A stretch of 64,000 nt of DNA from Glaciihabitans sp. dw_435 (GTDB taxonomy: Bacteria; Actinomycetota; Actinomycetes; Actinomycetales; Microbacteriaceae), in NCBI RefSeq assembly GCF_018449675.1, contig NZ_JAAVUZ010000009.1, forward strand, positions 1-64,000. Direction: 5' to 3'. The number at the start of each line of letters is the position of its first letter. Position 1 is the first letter of the stretch. Made by a program: the position numbers and the translations under genes. Shown here one piece after another: positions 25,987 through 35,270 of the stretch. The notes beneath the pieces are model-generated. The model had not been told where the DNA came from and ran no database searches. It was given only the letters and a program-made list of their open reading frames with translations.

Positions 25987-26021
25987 AAGAGCCCCACAAC
26001 CGTGATGGTTGCGGGGCTCTT
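25987..26021 (-). terminator. Rho-independent terminator of pgi
   Basis: A stem of 14 paired positions with one mismatch around the loop ATCAC; on the minus strand it ends GGGGCTCTTTT. It lies 13 bases past the pgi stop and stops transcription before the VOC gene. Confidence 0.85.
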
Positions 26022-26034
26022 CTGTCGGCGTGAG

Positions 26035-27762
26035 TTACTTGCGCAGCTCGAGGTACTTGGCGATGAGCGCCTTGCTCGAGGAGTCCTGCGCCTCGAGTGC
26101 GGCCGCGTCACCGGCGACGGCCGGAGTGATCTGCAGCGCGAGCTGCTTTCCGAGCTCAACACCCCACTGGTCGAAGGAGTCGATGCCCCAGATGGTGCCT
26201 TCGGTGAAGACGATGTGCTCGTAGAGCGCGATCAGCTGGCCCACGACACTCGGCGTGAGGGCCGGTGCGAGGATCGAGGTGGTGGGGCGGTTTCCGGCGA
26301 ACTCGCGGGCGGGAACGACGGACTCCTTGGTGCCCTCGGCACGGACCTCGTCGGCAGTCTTGCCGAAGGCGAGCGCCTTCGTCTGCGCGAAGAAGTTCGC
26401 CATGAAGAGGGTGTGGACGTCCTGGCCGGGCTCGACGCCGGCACCATCGCCCGTGGCATCCTTCAGCGGGTGCGCCGGGTTGGCGACCGCGATGAAGTCC
26501 GCGGGGATTAGCTGGGTGCCCTGGTGAATGAGCTGGTAGAAGGCGTGCTGGCCATTCGTGCCCGGCTCGCCCCAGAAGATTTCACCCGTGCCGGTCGTGA
26601 CGGGCGAACCGTCCCAGCGCACGCTCTTGCCGTTCGATTCCATGGTGAGCTGCTGCAGGTACGCCGGGAAGCGGTGCAGGTACTGCGCGTAGGGGAGTAC
26701 CGCGTGGCTCTGCGCTCCGAGGAAGTTCGAGTACCAGACGTTGAGCAGACCCATGAGAACGGGAACGTTCTCTTCGATCGGCGCGGTGCGCATGTGCTCG
26801 TCGATGGCGTGGAAGCCCGCGAGGAACTCACGCCAGTTGTCCGGCCCGATGGCGATGACGACGGAGGTTCCGATGGCGGAGTCGACGGAGTACCGGCCAC
26901 CCACCCAGTCCCAGAATCCAAACGCGTTCTCGGGGTCGATGCCGAAGGCGGCGACCTTGTCGAGGGCGGTCGAGACGGCGACGAAGTGCTTCGCGACGGC
27001 GCCGGTGCGGGCTTCGTCGGTGTCCTCGAGAACGCCAGCCGTGCCGAGCTCGGCCCACAGCCACTCGCGAGCGAGACGCGCATTGGTCAGGGTCTCGAGA
27101 GTGCCGAAGGTCTTGGAAGCAACGATGAACAGCGTCGTCTCGGGGTCGAGGCCTGCGGTCTTCTCGAATACGTCGTTGGGGTCGATGTTGGAAACGAAGC
27201 GTGCTTCGATTCCGGCCTGCACGTAGGGCTTGAGCGCTTCGTAGACCATGACGGGACCGAGGTCGGATCCACCGATACCGATGTTGACGACCGTCTCGAT
27301 CCGCTTGCCGGTGACACCTGTCCACTCGCCCGAGCGCACCTTCTCCGCGAAGGCGTAGACCTTGTCGAGCGTCGCGTGCACATCGGCATCGACGTCCTGG
27401 CCGTCGACGATGAAGCCCTTCGGAGGAACAAGTCCCTCGGTGTCCTTCGGACGGCGCAGCGCGGTGTGGAGAACGGCACGGTCTTCGGTGGCGTTGATGT
27501 GCTCGCCAGTGATCATGGCCTGGTACCGACCCGCAACGTCGAGGTCCTTGGCCAGTTGCACGAGGTTGGCGACGATCTCCTCCGTGAGGAGGCCTTTCGA
27601 CAGGTCGACGGTGAGGTCGGCAGCCTGGAAGGTGTAGCGGTCGGCGCGACCTGCGTCGGCATCAAACCAAGCGCGGAGATCAGGCGAGAAGCCGTCGGCG
27701 ATGCCGGCGAGATTCTTCCAGGCGTCGGTCGATGTGAGATCGACGGGGGCGTTTTCGGTCAA
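26035..27762 (-). CDS. pgi: Glucose-6-phosphate isomerase
   Basis: 575 aa. It interconverts glucose-6-phosphate and fructose-6-phosphate. Signatures: [55 protein letters not shown] (catalytic Glu region), [15 protein letters not shown], and C-terminal [14 protein letters not shown]. The start is a TTG at 27762, supported by AGGAG six bases upstream; the longer open frame above is rejected. A terminator follows. The upstream 235-base region is shared with a divergent MarR gene and holds a direct repeat ACAGTACG (27784 and 27810). Confidence 0.96.
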   Translation of the reverse strand: MTENAPVDLTSTDAWKNLAGIADGFSPDLRAWFDADAGRADRYTFQAADLTVDLSKGLLTEEIVANLVQLAKDLDVAGRYQAMITGEHINATEDRAVLHTALRRPKDTEGLVPPKGFIVDGQDVDADVHATLDKVYAFAEKVRSGEWTGVTGKRIETVVNIGIGGSDLGPVMVYEALKPYVQAGIEARFVSNIDPNDVFEKTAGLDPETTLFIVASKTFGTLETLTNARLAREWLWAELGTAGVLEDTDEARTGAVAKHFVAVSTALDKVAAFGIDPENAFGFWDWVGGRYSVDSAIGTSVVIAIGPDNWREFLAGFHAIDEHMRTAPIEENVPVLMGLLNVWYSNFLGAQSHAVLPYAQYLHRFPAYLQQLTMESNGKSVRWDGSPVTTGTGEIFWGEPGTNGQHAFYQLIHQGTQLIPADFIAVANPAHPLKDATGDGAGVEPGQDVHTLFMANFFAQTKALAFGKTADEVRAEGTKESVVPAREFAGNRPTTSILAPALTPSVVGQLIALYEHIVFTEGTIWGIDSFDQWGVELGKQLALQITPAVAGDAAALEAQDSSSKALIAKYLELRK

Positions 27763-27997
27763 GGGGTTCTCCTGAGTGCCGGAACAGTACGTGGCCCGCG
27801 ACTCTCGCGACAGTACGAGGCGGACCACCTTCAACCCTATTGCTGTAGGGGGAGCATTGGGACGCTCCCGCCCCGGATGTTTACCCGTGCTATGCCCGCA
27901 CGACGTTCTGGCGAACGCACGAGGCGCGAGTTGTCCAGCCCCCACCAATACCGCGCCAACTCGGTGACGCGTCAACGGTTGCCGATACGCTGTATAT

Positions 27998-28489
27998 ATG
28001 AGCGAGGTATCCCGGATTAGCGATGAAGAGTGGGGCATCTGGCGCACGTTCTACGCCATGCGGCGCCAGCTCGATCAAGCACTCGAGCAGCAGCTGCAGC
28101 GCGATGCCAACATCTCCCGGTCGGAGTTCGAGGTTCTGATCTCGATCTTCGAGTCATCCGCTGGCCAATTGCGCGCCGGTGAACTTGCCGACCATCTCGG
28201 CTGGGAGAAGAGTCGGATCTCCCACCTCGTCACCCGGATGGAGCGCCGCGGTCTCGTCGAGCGTCGCGACTGCGACACAGATCTGCGCAGCAGCTGGGTC
28301 GCCCTCACCGCCGATGGCAAACGTGCGGTCCTCGGGTCGATGAGCGATCACGCCGCGACCATCCGCCGCTACTTCTTCGACGCCCTGACACCCGAAGAGC
28401 TCGCGGCCCTGAACTCCACGTCGGTGAAGGTGCTCGAGGCGATCGATCCCCCGGTGTGCCGCACGGGGTCGGCCGCCGCCGCCGCATAA
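27998..28489 (+). CDS. MarR-family transcriptional regulator
   Basis: 163 aa with the MarR winged HTH ([69 protein letters not shown], residues about 39-108). The ATG at 27998 lacks a Shine-Dalgarno sequence; a TACGCT box ends six bases before it, so the mRNA may be leaderless. Divergent to pgi. Target and ligand unknown. Confidence 0.92.
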   Translation: MSEVSRISDEEWGIWRTFYAMRRQLDQALEQQLQRDANISRSEFEVLISIFESSAGQLRAGELADHLGWEKSRISHLVTRMERRGLVERRDCDTDLRSSWVALTADGKRAVLGSMSDHAATIRRYFFDALTPEELAALNSTSVKVLEAIDPPVCRTGSAAAAA

Positions 28490-28641
28490 GACCGCCGCGA
28501 GGCATCCGCTCTCCTCATTCTGCGCGGGCGCTGCGCTCGCTTCCCAAGGGTGCCTCCAGCTTCGGTGGCTAGGCTGAAGCGATTTGTTCGCAGCGACAGA
28601 GGGCGCGCTTCGGGGCGCCCACGCTTTCAGGGTGGGGTTTC

Positions 28642-29490
28642 ATGAGTACCGGCAATCCAGGCGACGCGCGCCTCAGCAAGAACGAACGACGTGAGGCGGG
28701 GCGTGAGCACGCCCGCCTGCTTCGCGAGGCGGAGAAGAAGAAACAGCGTCGCAACCGGGTGCTGATCCAGAGCGGTCTTGTCGTCGGAACGCTTGCCATC
28801 ATCACCGCCGTTGTGCTCATCATCGTGAGCGTCAACAAGCCCGCGGGACCCGGACCGCTCAACATGCTGAGCGACGGCATCGTCATCGGGCAGAACCTCG
28901 AGGCAGTGCCGACCGCCGCGATCAAGGCGGGTGGGCAGCCTGTGGAGACCGTGCCCGCGGCCGGCAGCACCGCGAAGGCGATCCAGATCTGGGTCGACTA
29001 CCAGTGCCCGATCTGCGAGTCGTTCGAGTCGACCAACGGCAGCCAGATCGAGTCGCTCGTGAAGGCGGGCGACGCGACGATCGAGATCCACCCCGTAGCG
29101 ATCCTCGACCGCGCGTCGAGCACCAAGTACTCCACGCGCGCGGCGAACGCTGCCGGCTGTGTGGCGAACTACTCCCCCGACCAGTTCTTCGCGTTCAACG
29201 CCGCGATGTACGTCGACCAGCCCGCCGAGGGTGGTGCCGGTCGCACCGATGCCGAGATTCTTGCCATTGCGAAGGCGGCAGGCGTACAGAAGAGCGACTC
29301 GATCGCCGATTGTATCAAGGACCAGAGATTCGCGTCCTGGGCCACAGCCGCCACGAAGCGAGCCGTCGCCAACCCCGATCTGCAGGGAACCCAGGGCTTC
29401 GGAACGCCGACAGTTCTCGTCAACGGTAAGCAGTACGGTGGCGCCGTCGACGATGCGGCCGCGTTCGCCGCGTTCGTCGCCGCGAGCTAG
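28642..29490 (+). CDS. Membrane-anchored DsbA-like thioredoxin-domain protein
   Basis: 282 aa. A charged cytoplasmic N-terminus (about residues 1-38, rich in Lys, Arg and Glu) precedes one transmembrane helix (about 41-66). The extracytoplasmic DsbA/thioredoxin fold follows with redox motif CPIC at Cys122-Cys125 in WVDYQCPICESFE, and the cis-Pro loop GFGTPTVLVNG. It probably oxidises or isomerises disulfides of exported proteins. The ATG at 28642 follows GGTGGGG. A structured repeat lies just downstream. Confidence 0.92.
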   Translation: MSTGNPGDARLSKNERREAGREHARLLREAEKKKQRRNRVLIQSGLVVGTLAIITAVVLIIVSVNKPAGPGPLNMLSDGIVIGQNLEAVPTAAIKAGGQPVETVPAAGSTAKAIQIWVDYQCPICESFESTNGSQIESLVKAGDATIEIHPVAILDRASSTKYSTRAANAAGCVANYSPDQFFAFNAAMYVDQPAEGGAGRTDAEILAIAKAAGVQKSDSIADCIKDQRFASWATAATKRAVANPDLQGTQGFGTPTVLVNGKQYGGAVDDAAAFAAFVAAS

Positions 29491-29512
29491 CCACAGCCTC
29501 ACGCGCGCATCG

Positions 29513-29600
29513 CTTCGGCGGGAGAAACCGGCGACCGGAGGGAGTTATAGCTCCCGCCGTGCGCCAGCTTCTCCCGCCGAAGTCTGTTTTAACTCCCGCC
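29513..29600. repeat. Structured GGCGGGAG/CTCCCGCC repeat, copy 1
   Basis: A perfect 14-bp outer stem (29513-29526 with 29569-29582) encloses an inner GGGAG/CTCCC stem. CTCCCGCC occurs at 29551, 29571 and 29593 (spacing 20 and 22). The right half closely matches copy 2 at 49170-49253. It follows the DsbA-like gene and precedes a flavin oxidase gene. Confidence 0.8.
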
Positions 29601-29642
29601 GCGTCGAAAAATACCCCCTGTGGATGACCCGGGGTCGTCGAT

Positions 29643-30983
29643 ATGGTCGGAACCATGGCTGATATCTCGTCTCTTCGTAGTCGCGTCTCCGGCCCCGTCC
29701 TGACCCCAACGGACGAAGGCTTCACCGACGAGGTGTTCTCGTGGAACACCTCGGTCGTCAACACTCCGGATGTCGTCGTGGGCGCTGCCGCGGCATCCGA
29801 TGTCCTCGAAGCGGTCTTCTTTGCCCGCGATAACGGGCTCTCCGTTGCCGTGCAGTCGACCGGTCACGGCGGTGTGGCCGTCACCGGTGGGCTGCTCATC
29901 ACGACGTCGCGGCTGAACATCGTGGCGATCGATGCGGGCACGCGCATCGCCACGATCGGCGCCGGCGTGCGCTGGGGTCAGGTCGTTGCCGCGGCCGCGG
30001 AGCACGGGCTCGCGCCGATCGCGGGATCCAGCGCGACCGTGGGCGTGGTCGGCTACCTGCTCGGTGGTGGGCTCGGGCCGCTCTCGCGCAGCCATGGGTT
30101 TTCGTCCGATTACGCGCGCGGATTCACGGTCGTCACGCCGGACGGCAGAGTCGTGGAGGCTACCGCCGACACGAGCCCCGATCTGTTCTGGGCGCTGCGG
30201 GGCGGCAGGTTCGGCCTCGGAATCGTCACCGGGGTGCGCGTCGAACTCGTCGAGCTCGCGACGCTGTACGGCGGGGCGCTTCTGTTCGACGGTGACGACA
30301 TCGAGCAGGCGTTGCGGGCGTGGGTGGACTACACCGCAACGACCGACCCCCAGGTATCGACGAGCGCCGCAATCACGCGGCTGCCCGACATTCCCCAGGT
30401 CCCCGAACCCCTGCGGGGACACACCCTGCTGAGCGTGCGATTCGCCTACCCCGGTGACGTCGAGACCGGGGCGCGCCTGGCCGCTCCGCTGCGCGAGATC
30501 GCGCCCGTCTACCTCGACGTCCTTGATGAGATGCCCGCCGCCGCCATCGCCATGATCCACAATGACCCGCCCGACCCCGGGCCCGGGTGGACCAGCGGGC
30601 GCCTCCTCACATCGATTGATCAACGTTTTGTCGACGTCCTTCTCGCCCACGTGGGCGTAAACAAGCAGACCCCACTGCTCGGAGTCGAGGTGCGCCAACA
30701 GGGATCGGCGACGGCAGTGGATGTCCCGGAGGGCTCCGCCGTCGGTGGACGCTCGGGAAACTTCACCCTCATGGTCATCGGTGTTCCCGACCCGTCGCTG
30801 TTCGAGACCGTCGTGCCCGGCGCCGCGAACGCGCTGTTCGGCAGTCTCGCGGCATGGATCTCCCCCGAGAACACGATCAACTTCGCCGAGCATTCCCCGG
30901 ATGGCGCGGCCGTCAGTTGGTCACCCGAACAGCAGGCGCGGCTGAACGAGGTGCGCGACCGCTACACCCAGTCGCTCGTGTAA
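29643..30983 (+). CDS. FAD-binding oxidoreductase (berberine-bridge/6-hydroxynicotine-oxidase type)
   Basis: 446 aa flavoenzyme. FAD-binding N-terminal half: VVNTPDVVVGAAAASDV, VQSTGHGGVAV with the His expected to carry covalent FAD, GVRWGQVVAAAAEHGLAPIAGSSATVGVVGYLLGGG; the C-terminal end keeps the BBE-like stretch ending NEVRDRYTQSLV. The second covalent Cys of bicovalent enzymes is not seen in the usual place. Substrate unknown. ATG 29643 or 29655 could be the start. Its end overlaps the convergent hotdog gene by 22 bases. Confidence 0.9.
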   Translation: MVGTMADISSLRSRVSGPVLTPTDEGFTDEVFSWNTSVVNTPDVVVGAAAASDVLEAVFFARDNGLSVAVQSTGHGGVAVTGGLLITTSRLNIVAIDAGTRIATIGAGVRWGQVVAAAAEHGLAPIAGSSATVGVVGYLLGGGLGPLSRSHGFSSDYARGFTVVTPDGRVVEATADTSPDLFWALRGGRFGLGIVTGVRVELVELATLYGGALLFDGDDIEQALRAWVDYTATTDPQVSTSAAITRLPDIPQVPEPLRGHTLLSVRFAYPGDVETGARLAAPLREIAPVYLDVLDEMPAAAIAMIHNDPPDPGPGWTSGRLLTSIDQRFVDVLLAHVGVNKQTPLLGVEVRQQGSATAVDVPEGSAVGGRSGNFTLMVIGVPDPSLFETVVPGAANALFGSLAAWISPENTINFAEHSPDGAAVSWSPEQQARLNEVRDRYTQSLV

Positions 30984-31546
30984 CTGCTTCTGTTCGACGG
31001 CAGCGCCACATCTGCCGCCCACGTGTACACCCACGCGGGCGGCAGAAGCGTCGTGGTGTCGACGCCGAGCGCGGTGCCCAGCTCGTGCATCGCGACGGTG
31101 CCACCCGTGCGCTTGAGAAATCGGCCGCGTACAAAACCCACGGCGTAGATCTCGCCACCCGACACAAAACGCTGTTCGACGTACACCGAGCGCTCGTCGT
31201 AACCGACTATGCGGGTTTCGAGGGTATAGCGCTGACGGGGCTGCAACGACCGGCGAAAGCTGATGGTTTCGCTCGCCACCACCGGATAGAAGCCACGCGC
31301 TGTCATCCCGCGCAGCATGCCCGTTCGCGTCAGCAGGTCGAGCCGTCCCAGGTCCATCACCGAGAGATAGACACCGTTGTTCATGTGACGCAGCACGTCG
31401 ATATCGTTCGGCAACACCCGCAGGTTCACACGCCCCACGTCGTGCACTCCAAGCTTCGAACGACGCCGGCTCAGCCAGCCCAAAAAGATGGTGCGCAGCA
31501 ACATGTTCACGGCGCCACGGTAGCCCTGGGCGCGAACGGCTCCCAT
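30962..31546 (-). CDS. Hotdog-fold thioesterase-like protein
   Basis: 194 aa. The motif VLPNDIDVLRHMNNGVYLSVMDLGRLDLL, followed by SETISFRRSLQPRQRYTLETRIVGYDERSVYVEQRFV, is typical of 4-hydroxybenzoyl-CoA thioesterase-like and THEM6-like hotdog proteins; Asp48 in NDID aligns with the usual catalytic/substrate region. Substrate unknown, probably an acyl-CoA or acyl carrier ester. The ATG at 31546 is used; ATG 31504 is a possible shorter start. Confidence 0.85.
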   Translation of the reverse strand: MGAVRAQGYRGAVNMLLRTIFLGWLSRRRSKLGVHDVGRVNLRVLPNDIDVLRHMNNGVYLSVMDLGRLDLLTRTGMLRGMTARGFYPVVASETISFRRSLQPRQRYTLETRIVGYDERSVYVEQRFVSGGEIYAVGFVRGRFLKRTGGTVAMHELGTALGVDTTTLLPPAWVYTWAADVALPSNRSSYTSDWV

Positions 31547-31580
31547 TCGTCTGTCGGTTGGCTACAGCTACAGTGCAGGG

Positions 31581-32435
31581 ATGCGGGGTACCACTGGTCG
31601 ATATGCGCGCATCGCGGCGCTCACGTGTGTCGCAACGGTGCTCCTCTCGGGATGCTCGGCCGCGCCAGGATCATCCACGGCGACCCCTCCGACTCGGACA
31701 TCCATCGTGAACCTGCCCACCGACACGGGCGTCGATTACCAGCTCGGTGGCGCCTACGCCGTGCCGTCCGGGGTGGGGATCGTCGCCCGCGACAGCACAG
31801 ATGAGCCCGCGTCCGGCGCCTACTCGATCTGCTACATCAACGCCTTTCAGAGTCAGCCGCAGGATGCGCAGCTCTGGCTCGACTCCCGCGGCGACCTGCT
31901 GCTGCGCGGTGCCGATGGTCAGCCGGTCATCGACGCCAACTGGCCGGACGAGATGTTGTTCGACACTTCGTCCGCCGCGAAGCGCGAGCGAATCGCCGCG
32001 ATCATCGGTGCGACCATCACCGGGTGTGCCACGAGCGGATTCGACGCGGTTGAGTTCGACAACCTCGACTCGTGGTCACGGTCGAGGGGCGCGCTCAGCG
32101 AGCAGAACTCCCTGCAACTCGCAGCGCTGCTGGTGAGCCGTGCTCACGCGGCGGGGCTCTCGGCCGGGCAAAAGAATTCGGCAGAGCTCGGAACGAAGGG
32201 GCGGGATGCCGCGGGGTTCGACTTCGCCGTCAGCGAGGAGTGTTACCGGTTCGACGAGTGCAGTGCCTACCGCGATGTATATGGAGACCACGTGATCGAC
32301 ATCGAGTACACCGACGACCTGCGCGGCTCGTTCGCCGACGCCTGCGCCGACCGGTCGACGCCGCGGGCCACGGTGCTGCGCGACCGTGAACTGACGACCC
32401 CGGCGAGCGCGGACTACGTATACGAGAGCTGCTGA
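31581..32435 (+). CDS. Lipoprotein with GH114-like TIM-barrel domain
   Basis: 284 aa. Signal peptide with lipobox VLLSGC, a Thr/Ser/Pro-rich linker, then a barrel resembling endo-alpha-1,4-polygalactosaminidase (GH114): YQLGGAYAVPSGVGIVARDS, YSICYINAFQSQP, FDAVEFDNLDSW (acidic pair expected at the active site) and GLSAGQKNSAEL. Expected to be anchored outside the membrane and to act on a polysaccharide, perhaps of a biofilm or the cell's own envelope; substrate is inferred only from family. The ATG at 31581 is 34 bases from the divergent hotdog gene start. Confidence 0.85.
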   Translation: MRGTTGRYARIAALTCVATVLLSGCSAAPGSSTATPPTRTSIVNLPTDTGVDYQLGGAYAVPSGVGIVARDSTDEPASGAYSICYINAFQSQPQDAQLWLDSRGDLLLRGADGQPVIDANWPDEMLFDTSSAAKRERIAAIIGATITGCATSGFDAVEFDNLDSWSRSRGALSEQNSLQLAALLVSRAHAAGLSAGQKNSAELGTKGRDAAGFDFAVSEECYRFDECSAYRDVYGDHVIDIEYTDDLRGSFADACADRSTPRATVLRDRELTTPASADYVYESC

Positions 32436-32445
32436 CGCGCACGCA

Positions 32446-33426
32446 TCAGTGGCCGCGGTGGTCCTGGATCGTCATGCGCGGCCCAAACATCGGTTTGCGG
32501 AATCCGCTTACCCCGATCAGCCGCATGATGCGCTGGCGGTGACCCGCCCACGGCGAGAGCAGCTCCAGCATGCCGTCGTCATCCACCGGTTTGCCGATGA
32601 GGGCCCACCCGACAACGGCGGGCAGGTGGTAGTCGCCGACGCTCGGGGAGTCGGGGTCGCCGTGGGAGCGTTGTGTCGTTTCTGCGGCGGTCCAGATGCC
32701 GATGCCCGGAAGAGATCGCAGCTTGCTCGCGACATCCGCCCCGCCCCGCCCCATCGTGAGGGTGCGTTCGAGCGATGCGGCGACGACCGACGCGCGCACG
32801 GCGGTCTGGGAACGTTGCGGGCCGACGCCGGCGCGGTGCCACTCCCACGAGGGGATGCGGCGCCAGACGTCCGCCGAAGGAAATACGCGCATGCCGTCAG
32901 GGGCGGGGCCGGGCGCCGGCTCGCCGTACTTGAGGATGAGTTGCCGCCAGGCGCGACGGGCCTCGATGCCCGTGACCTTCTGCTCAAGAATCGCGGGCAG
33001 CAGCGCCTCGAACACGGCGTTCGTGCGGAGCAACCGCAGCCCCGGCGAGCGTCGCAGGCTTTCGGCGAGGAACGCGTTGTTGCTGACGTCGAGCTCGGAC
33101 CAGTCGTCCCCGTGGCCGCAGAGCTCGGGGACGCCGGCGATCGCGTCAGCCGCGCCCGGGCCCCACGCCGTTGCCGAGATGCCGTCGCGCCGCTCCACCA
33201 GGTGCAGGGTCGCCGGGCCGCTGGGAGTGTTGAGGGTGCGCCAGACGGCAGGGCCATCCCACCGGAGGGTCGGGTCGTAGTGGCCGCGGCTCAGCGGCCC
33301 GAGGGTTTGCTTCAGGTTGAGCGGATGCCCCGGGGCGTAGACAGTGCGTACGGGGGCGGTATCACCCGTGCGGTCGGTTTCGGCGGGAGCGCCGAGTTCC
33401 GTCGCGTTCAGGGGTGCTGCATCCAT
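32446..33426 (-). CDS. DNA-3-methyladenine glycosylase 2 / AlkA-like HhH-GPD protein
   Basis: 326 aa base-excision repair enzyme of the helix-hairpin-helix GPD class. It shows AILEQKVTGIEARRAWRQLI, the hairpin LRSLPGIGIWTAAE, and the downstream catalytic Asp in SVGDYHLP. It removes alkylated purines from DNA. The start ATG 33426 is chosen; the frame remains open upstream, but that sequence belongs to the tail of the neighbouring PPOX-like gene, whose stop overlaps this start by 19 bases. Confidence 0.9.
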   Translation of the reverse strand: MDAAPLNATELGAPAETDRTGDTAPVRTVYAPGHPLNLKQTLGPLSRGHYDPTLRWDGPAVWRTLNTPSGPATLHLVERRDGISATAWGPGAADAIAGVPELCGHGDDWSELDVSNNAFLAESLRRSPGLRLLRTNAVFEALLPAILEQKVTGIEARRAWRQLILKYGEPAPGPAPDGMRVFPSADVWRRIPSWEWHRAGVGPQRSQTAVRASVVAASLERTLTMGRGGADVASKLRSLPGIGIWTAAETTQRSHGDPDSPSVGDYHLPAVVGWALIGKPVDDDGMLELLSPWAGHRQRIMRLIGVSGFRKPMFGPRMTIQDHRGH

Positions 33427-34268
33427 GCCGTCGAGGTTACGTGGTGCTGCCGACGTTCCGCTGATCGCGGGCGGCGGGCGGCGGGCTGCGAGCTGCGAGC
33501 GACCGCAATTGCCCGCGGCGGCCGAGCCATCCACTCGCCCCACCCATACGTTTCCGCTGCGTTCGGGCCATCCACGTCGCTAGATAGCCAGTCATTTCGT
33601 GCACCGACCGGCCATTTCGCGAGAACGACCGGCCATGTCGCCAGATAAGGACTGGGCGGCCACATTTGGCCCACATCAGGAGAAATGGGAGGGTTTCTCC
33701 CAGAAGTTCCTGATCTGGCGAAATAAGACGCGAGGGGCGGATGCCCCGGGGCCGAGCGAGCGGGATGACCCGGGTACCCCGGGTCCAGCCACGCGAGCGT
33801 GATCCTCAGTGTTGCCGAGACCGGCGGGGTATCGCGTTTCGCATCTGCCGCGCGCATTTCGTGCCAGCGGGTCGCGTATTTCTCTTCGAAGATCGCGGTG
33901 AGGGTGGCCCGGGAGTCCGGGTCGGTAAAGACCTCGGCGGTTCCGCTGACGGTGGCCGCGCCATCCGCCACGTTTCCTCGAATGTCGCAGGGGGTGAGCT
34001 CGACGCGGCCGCTGTTGCGCAGTCGCTTGACCTTGCCGGAGCCGGCGCGGGTGGTGACGAGGAGGGTGTCGCCGTCCTGCCCGATCCAGACTGGGGTGGA
34101 GACGGGCACGCCGGTCGTCCGGAAGGTGGTGAGCAGCACGTAGCGCTCGGCGCCGAGGCGTTCGACCTCAGAGCGGGCAGACGAGGTGGGCGCTATGGAA
34201 GAGGTGGAAGCGGCGGAAGCGGCGGGCGCGTGCAGCGGTGCGGGCAGCACGGATTCGGGGGTGGTCAC
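33408..34268 (-). CDS. PPOX-class (F420-dependent type) oxidoreductase with abnormal run-on C-terminus
   Basis: 286 aa in its present frame. Residues about 32-158 form the split-barrel flavin/F420 domain (ERYVLLTTFRTTGVPVSTPVWIGQDGDTLLVTTRAGSGKVKRLRNSGRVELTPCDIRG) ending near LRITLAW, where relatives normally stop. A further 130 residues or so follow with no family match, read through tandem repeats (33593-33650) into the AlkA-like gene start. This looks like loss of the original stop. The start is uncertain: GTG 34268 or TTG 34289, neither with a clear ribosome-binding site. Confidence 0.75.
   Translation of the reverse strand: MTTPESVLPAPLHAPAASAASTSSIAPTSSARSEVERLGAERYVLLTTFRTTGVPVSTPVWIGQDGDTLLVTTRAGSGKVKRLRNSGRVELTPCDIRGNVADGAATVSGTAEVFTDPDSRATLTAIFEEKYATRWHEMRAADAKRDTPPVSATLRITLAWLDPGYPGHPARSAPGHPPLASYFARSGTSGRNPPISPDVGQMWPPSPYLATWPVVLAKWPVGARNDWLSSDVDGPNAAETYGWGEWMARPPRAIAVARSSQPAARRPRSAERRQHHVTSTAWMQHP
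33593..33650. repeat. Tandem CATTTCG...CCGGC repeats, about 20-21 bases each
   Basis: CATTTCG at 33593 and 33613 and CATGTCG at 33634, the first two followed by ACCGACCGGC-like sequence. A partner sequence ATCTGGCGAAAT (33712-33723) pairs with ATGTCGCCAGAT (33634-33645) with one mismatch. The block lies in the run-on region of the PPOX-like gene. Confidence 0.55.
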
Positions 34269-34323
34269 GTCTGAAATGGTACGGGTCAAGCGCGGCGGGA
34301 GGCTGGCAACCTAAACTCGTGCG

Positions 34324-35208
34324 GTGGCCGTTCCCAAAATCCTGCTGTTTTACGCATTCACGCCACTGGCCGACCCCGAAGCGATTCGCCTGTGGCAGCG
34401 TGACCTGTGCGAGTCCCTCGGCATCACCGGGCGCATCCTGCTGTCGAAGGACGGCATCAACGGCACCGTCGGCGGCGAGCTGTCCGACGTCAAGAAGTAC
34501 CTGCGCAAGACCCGCGAATACGCTCCGTTCAAGAACATGGACGTCAAGTGGAGCGAGGGTGAAGGCAATGACTTCCCGCGCCTCAGCGTGCGGGTGCGCG
34601 ACGAGATCGTCAGCTTCGGCGCCCCCGGCGAGCTCAGGGTCGACGAGAACGGTGTCATCGGCGGCGGCACGCGCCTCACGCCCGAGGAACTGCACGACCT
34701 CGTCGAGCGCAAGGAAGTGACGTTCTTCGACGGCCGCAACGCGTTCGAGGCCGAGATCGGCCGCTTCGAGGGCGCCGTCGTGCCGGACGTCGCCACCACC
34801 CGCGACTTCGTCGCCGAACTCGACAGCGGCAAGTACGACCACCTCAAGGGCTCCCCCGTCGTCACCTATTGCACCGGCGGCATCCGGTGCGAGGTGCTCA
34901 GCTCACTCATGGTCAGCCGCGGCTTCGGCGAGGTCTACCAACTCGACGGCGGCATCGTGAAGTACGGCGAGAAGTACGGCGACTCCGGCCTGTGGAAGGG
35001 ATCGCTCTACGTCTTCGACGACCGCAAGTCGATCGATTTCACAGCGGATGCCGCGGTGCTGGGTCACTGCTACGCGTGCGGCACCGCGACCAAACGCATG
35101 GAGAATTGCGCCGAGCCCAGCTGCCGCGAACAGCTCGTCGTGTGCGATGAGCACGCGGATCAGACCGCCTGCGCGGTTCACGCGGAAGCGTTGCACGAAC
35201 ATACCTAA
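34324..35208 (+). CDS. trhO: tRNA uridine(34) hydroxylase TrhO (rhodanese-like)
   Basis: 294 aa of the TrhO/YceA family, which hydroxylates U34 of certain tRNAs. N-terminal domain ([47 protein letters not shown]), rhodanese domain with active Cys near residue 183 in [10 protein letters not shown], and a Cys-rich C-terminus ([21 protein letters not shown]) likely to bind zinc. The GTG at 34324 fits the family start. It is divergent to the PPOX-like gene. Confidence 0.93.
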   Translation: MAVPKILLFYAFTPLADPEAIRLWQRDLCESLGITGRILLSKDGINGTVGGELSDVKKYLRKTREYAPFKNMDVKWSEGEGNDFPRLSVRVRDEIVSFGAPGELRVDENGVIGGGTRLTPEELHDLVERKEVTFFDGRNAFEAEIGRFEGAVVPDVATTRDFVAELDSGKYDHLKGSPVVTYCTGGIRCEVLSSLMVSRGFGEVYQLDGGIVKYGEKYGDSGLWKGSLYVFDDRKSIDFTADAAVLGHCYACGTATKRMENCAEPSCREQLVVCDEHADQTACAVHAEALHEHT

Positions 35209-35270
35209 CCCCGTGGCATCCGAATGTCGAGCCCTGTCCGCACCGCGGCGAACGCGCCTACCGTCGGGGT

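Noticed and set aside
26524-28020. 498-residue plus-strand open frame opposite pgi
   Set aside because: Shadow of pgi; no start signal, no recognisable domain, Arg/Gly/Val-biased composition.
29517-29600. CRISPR-like array of CTCCCGCC boxes
   Set aside because: Repeats are only 8 bases, spacers 12-14 bases, boxes occur in both orientations and form stems; no cas genes.
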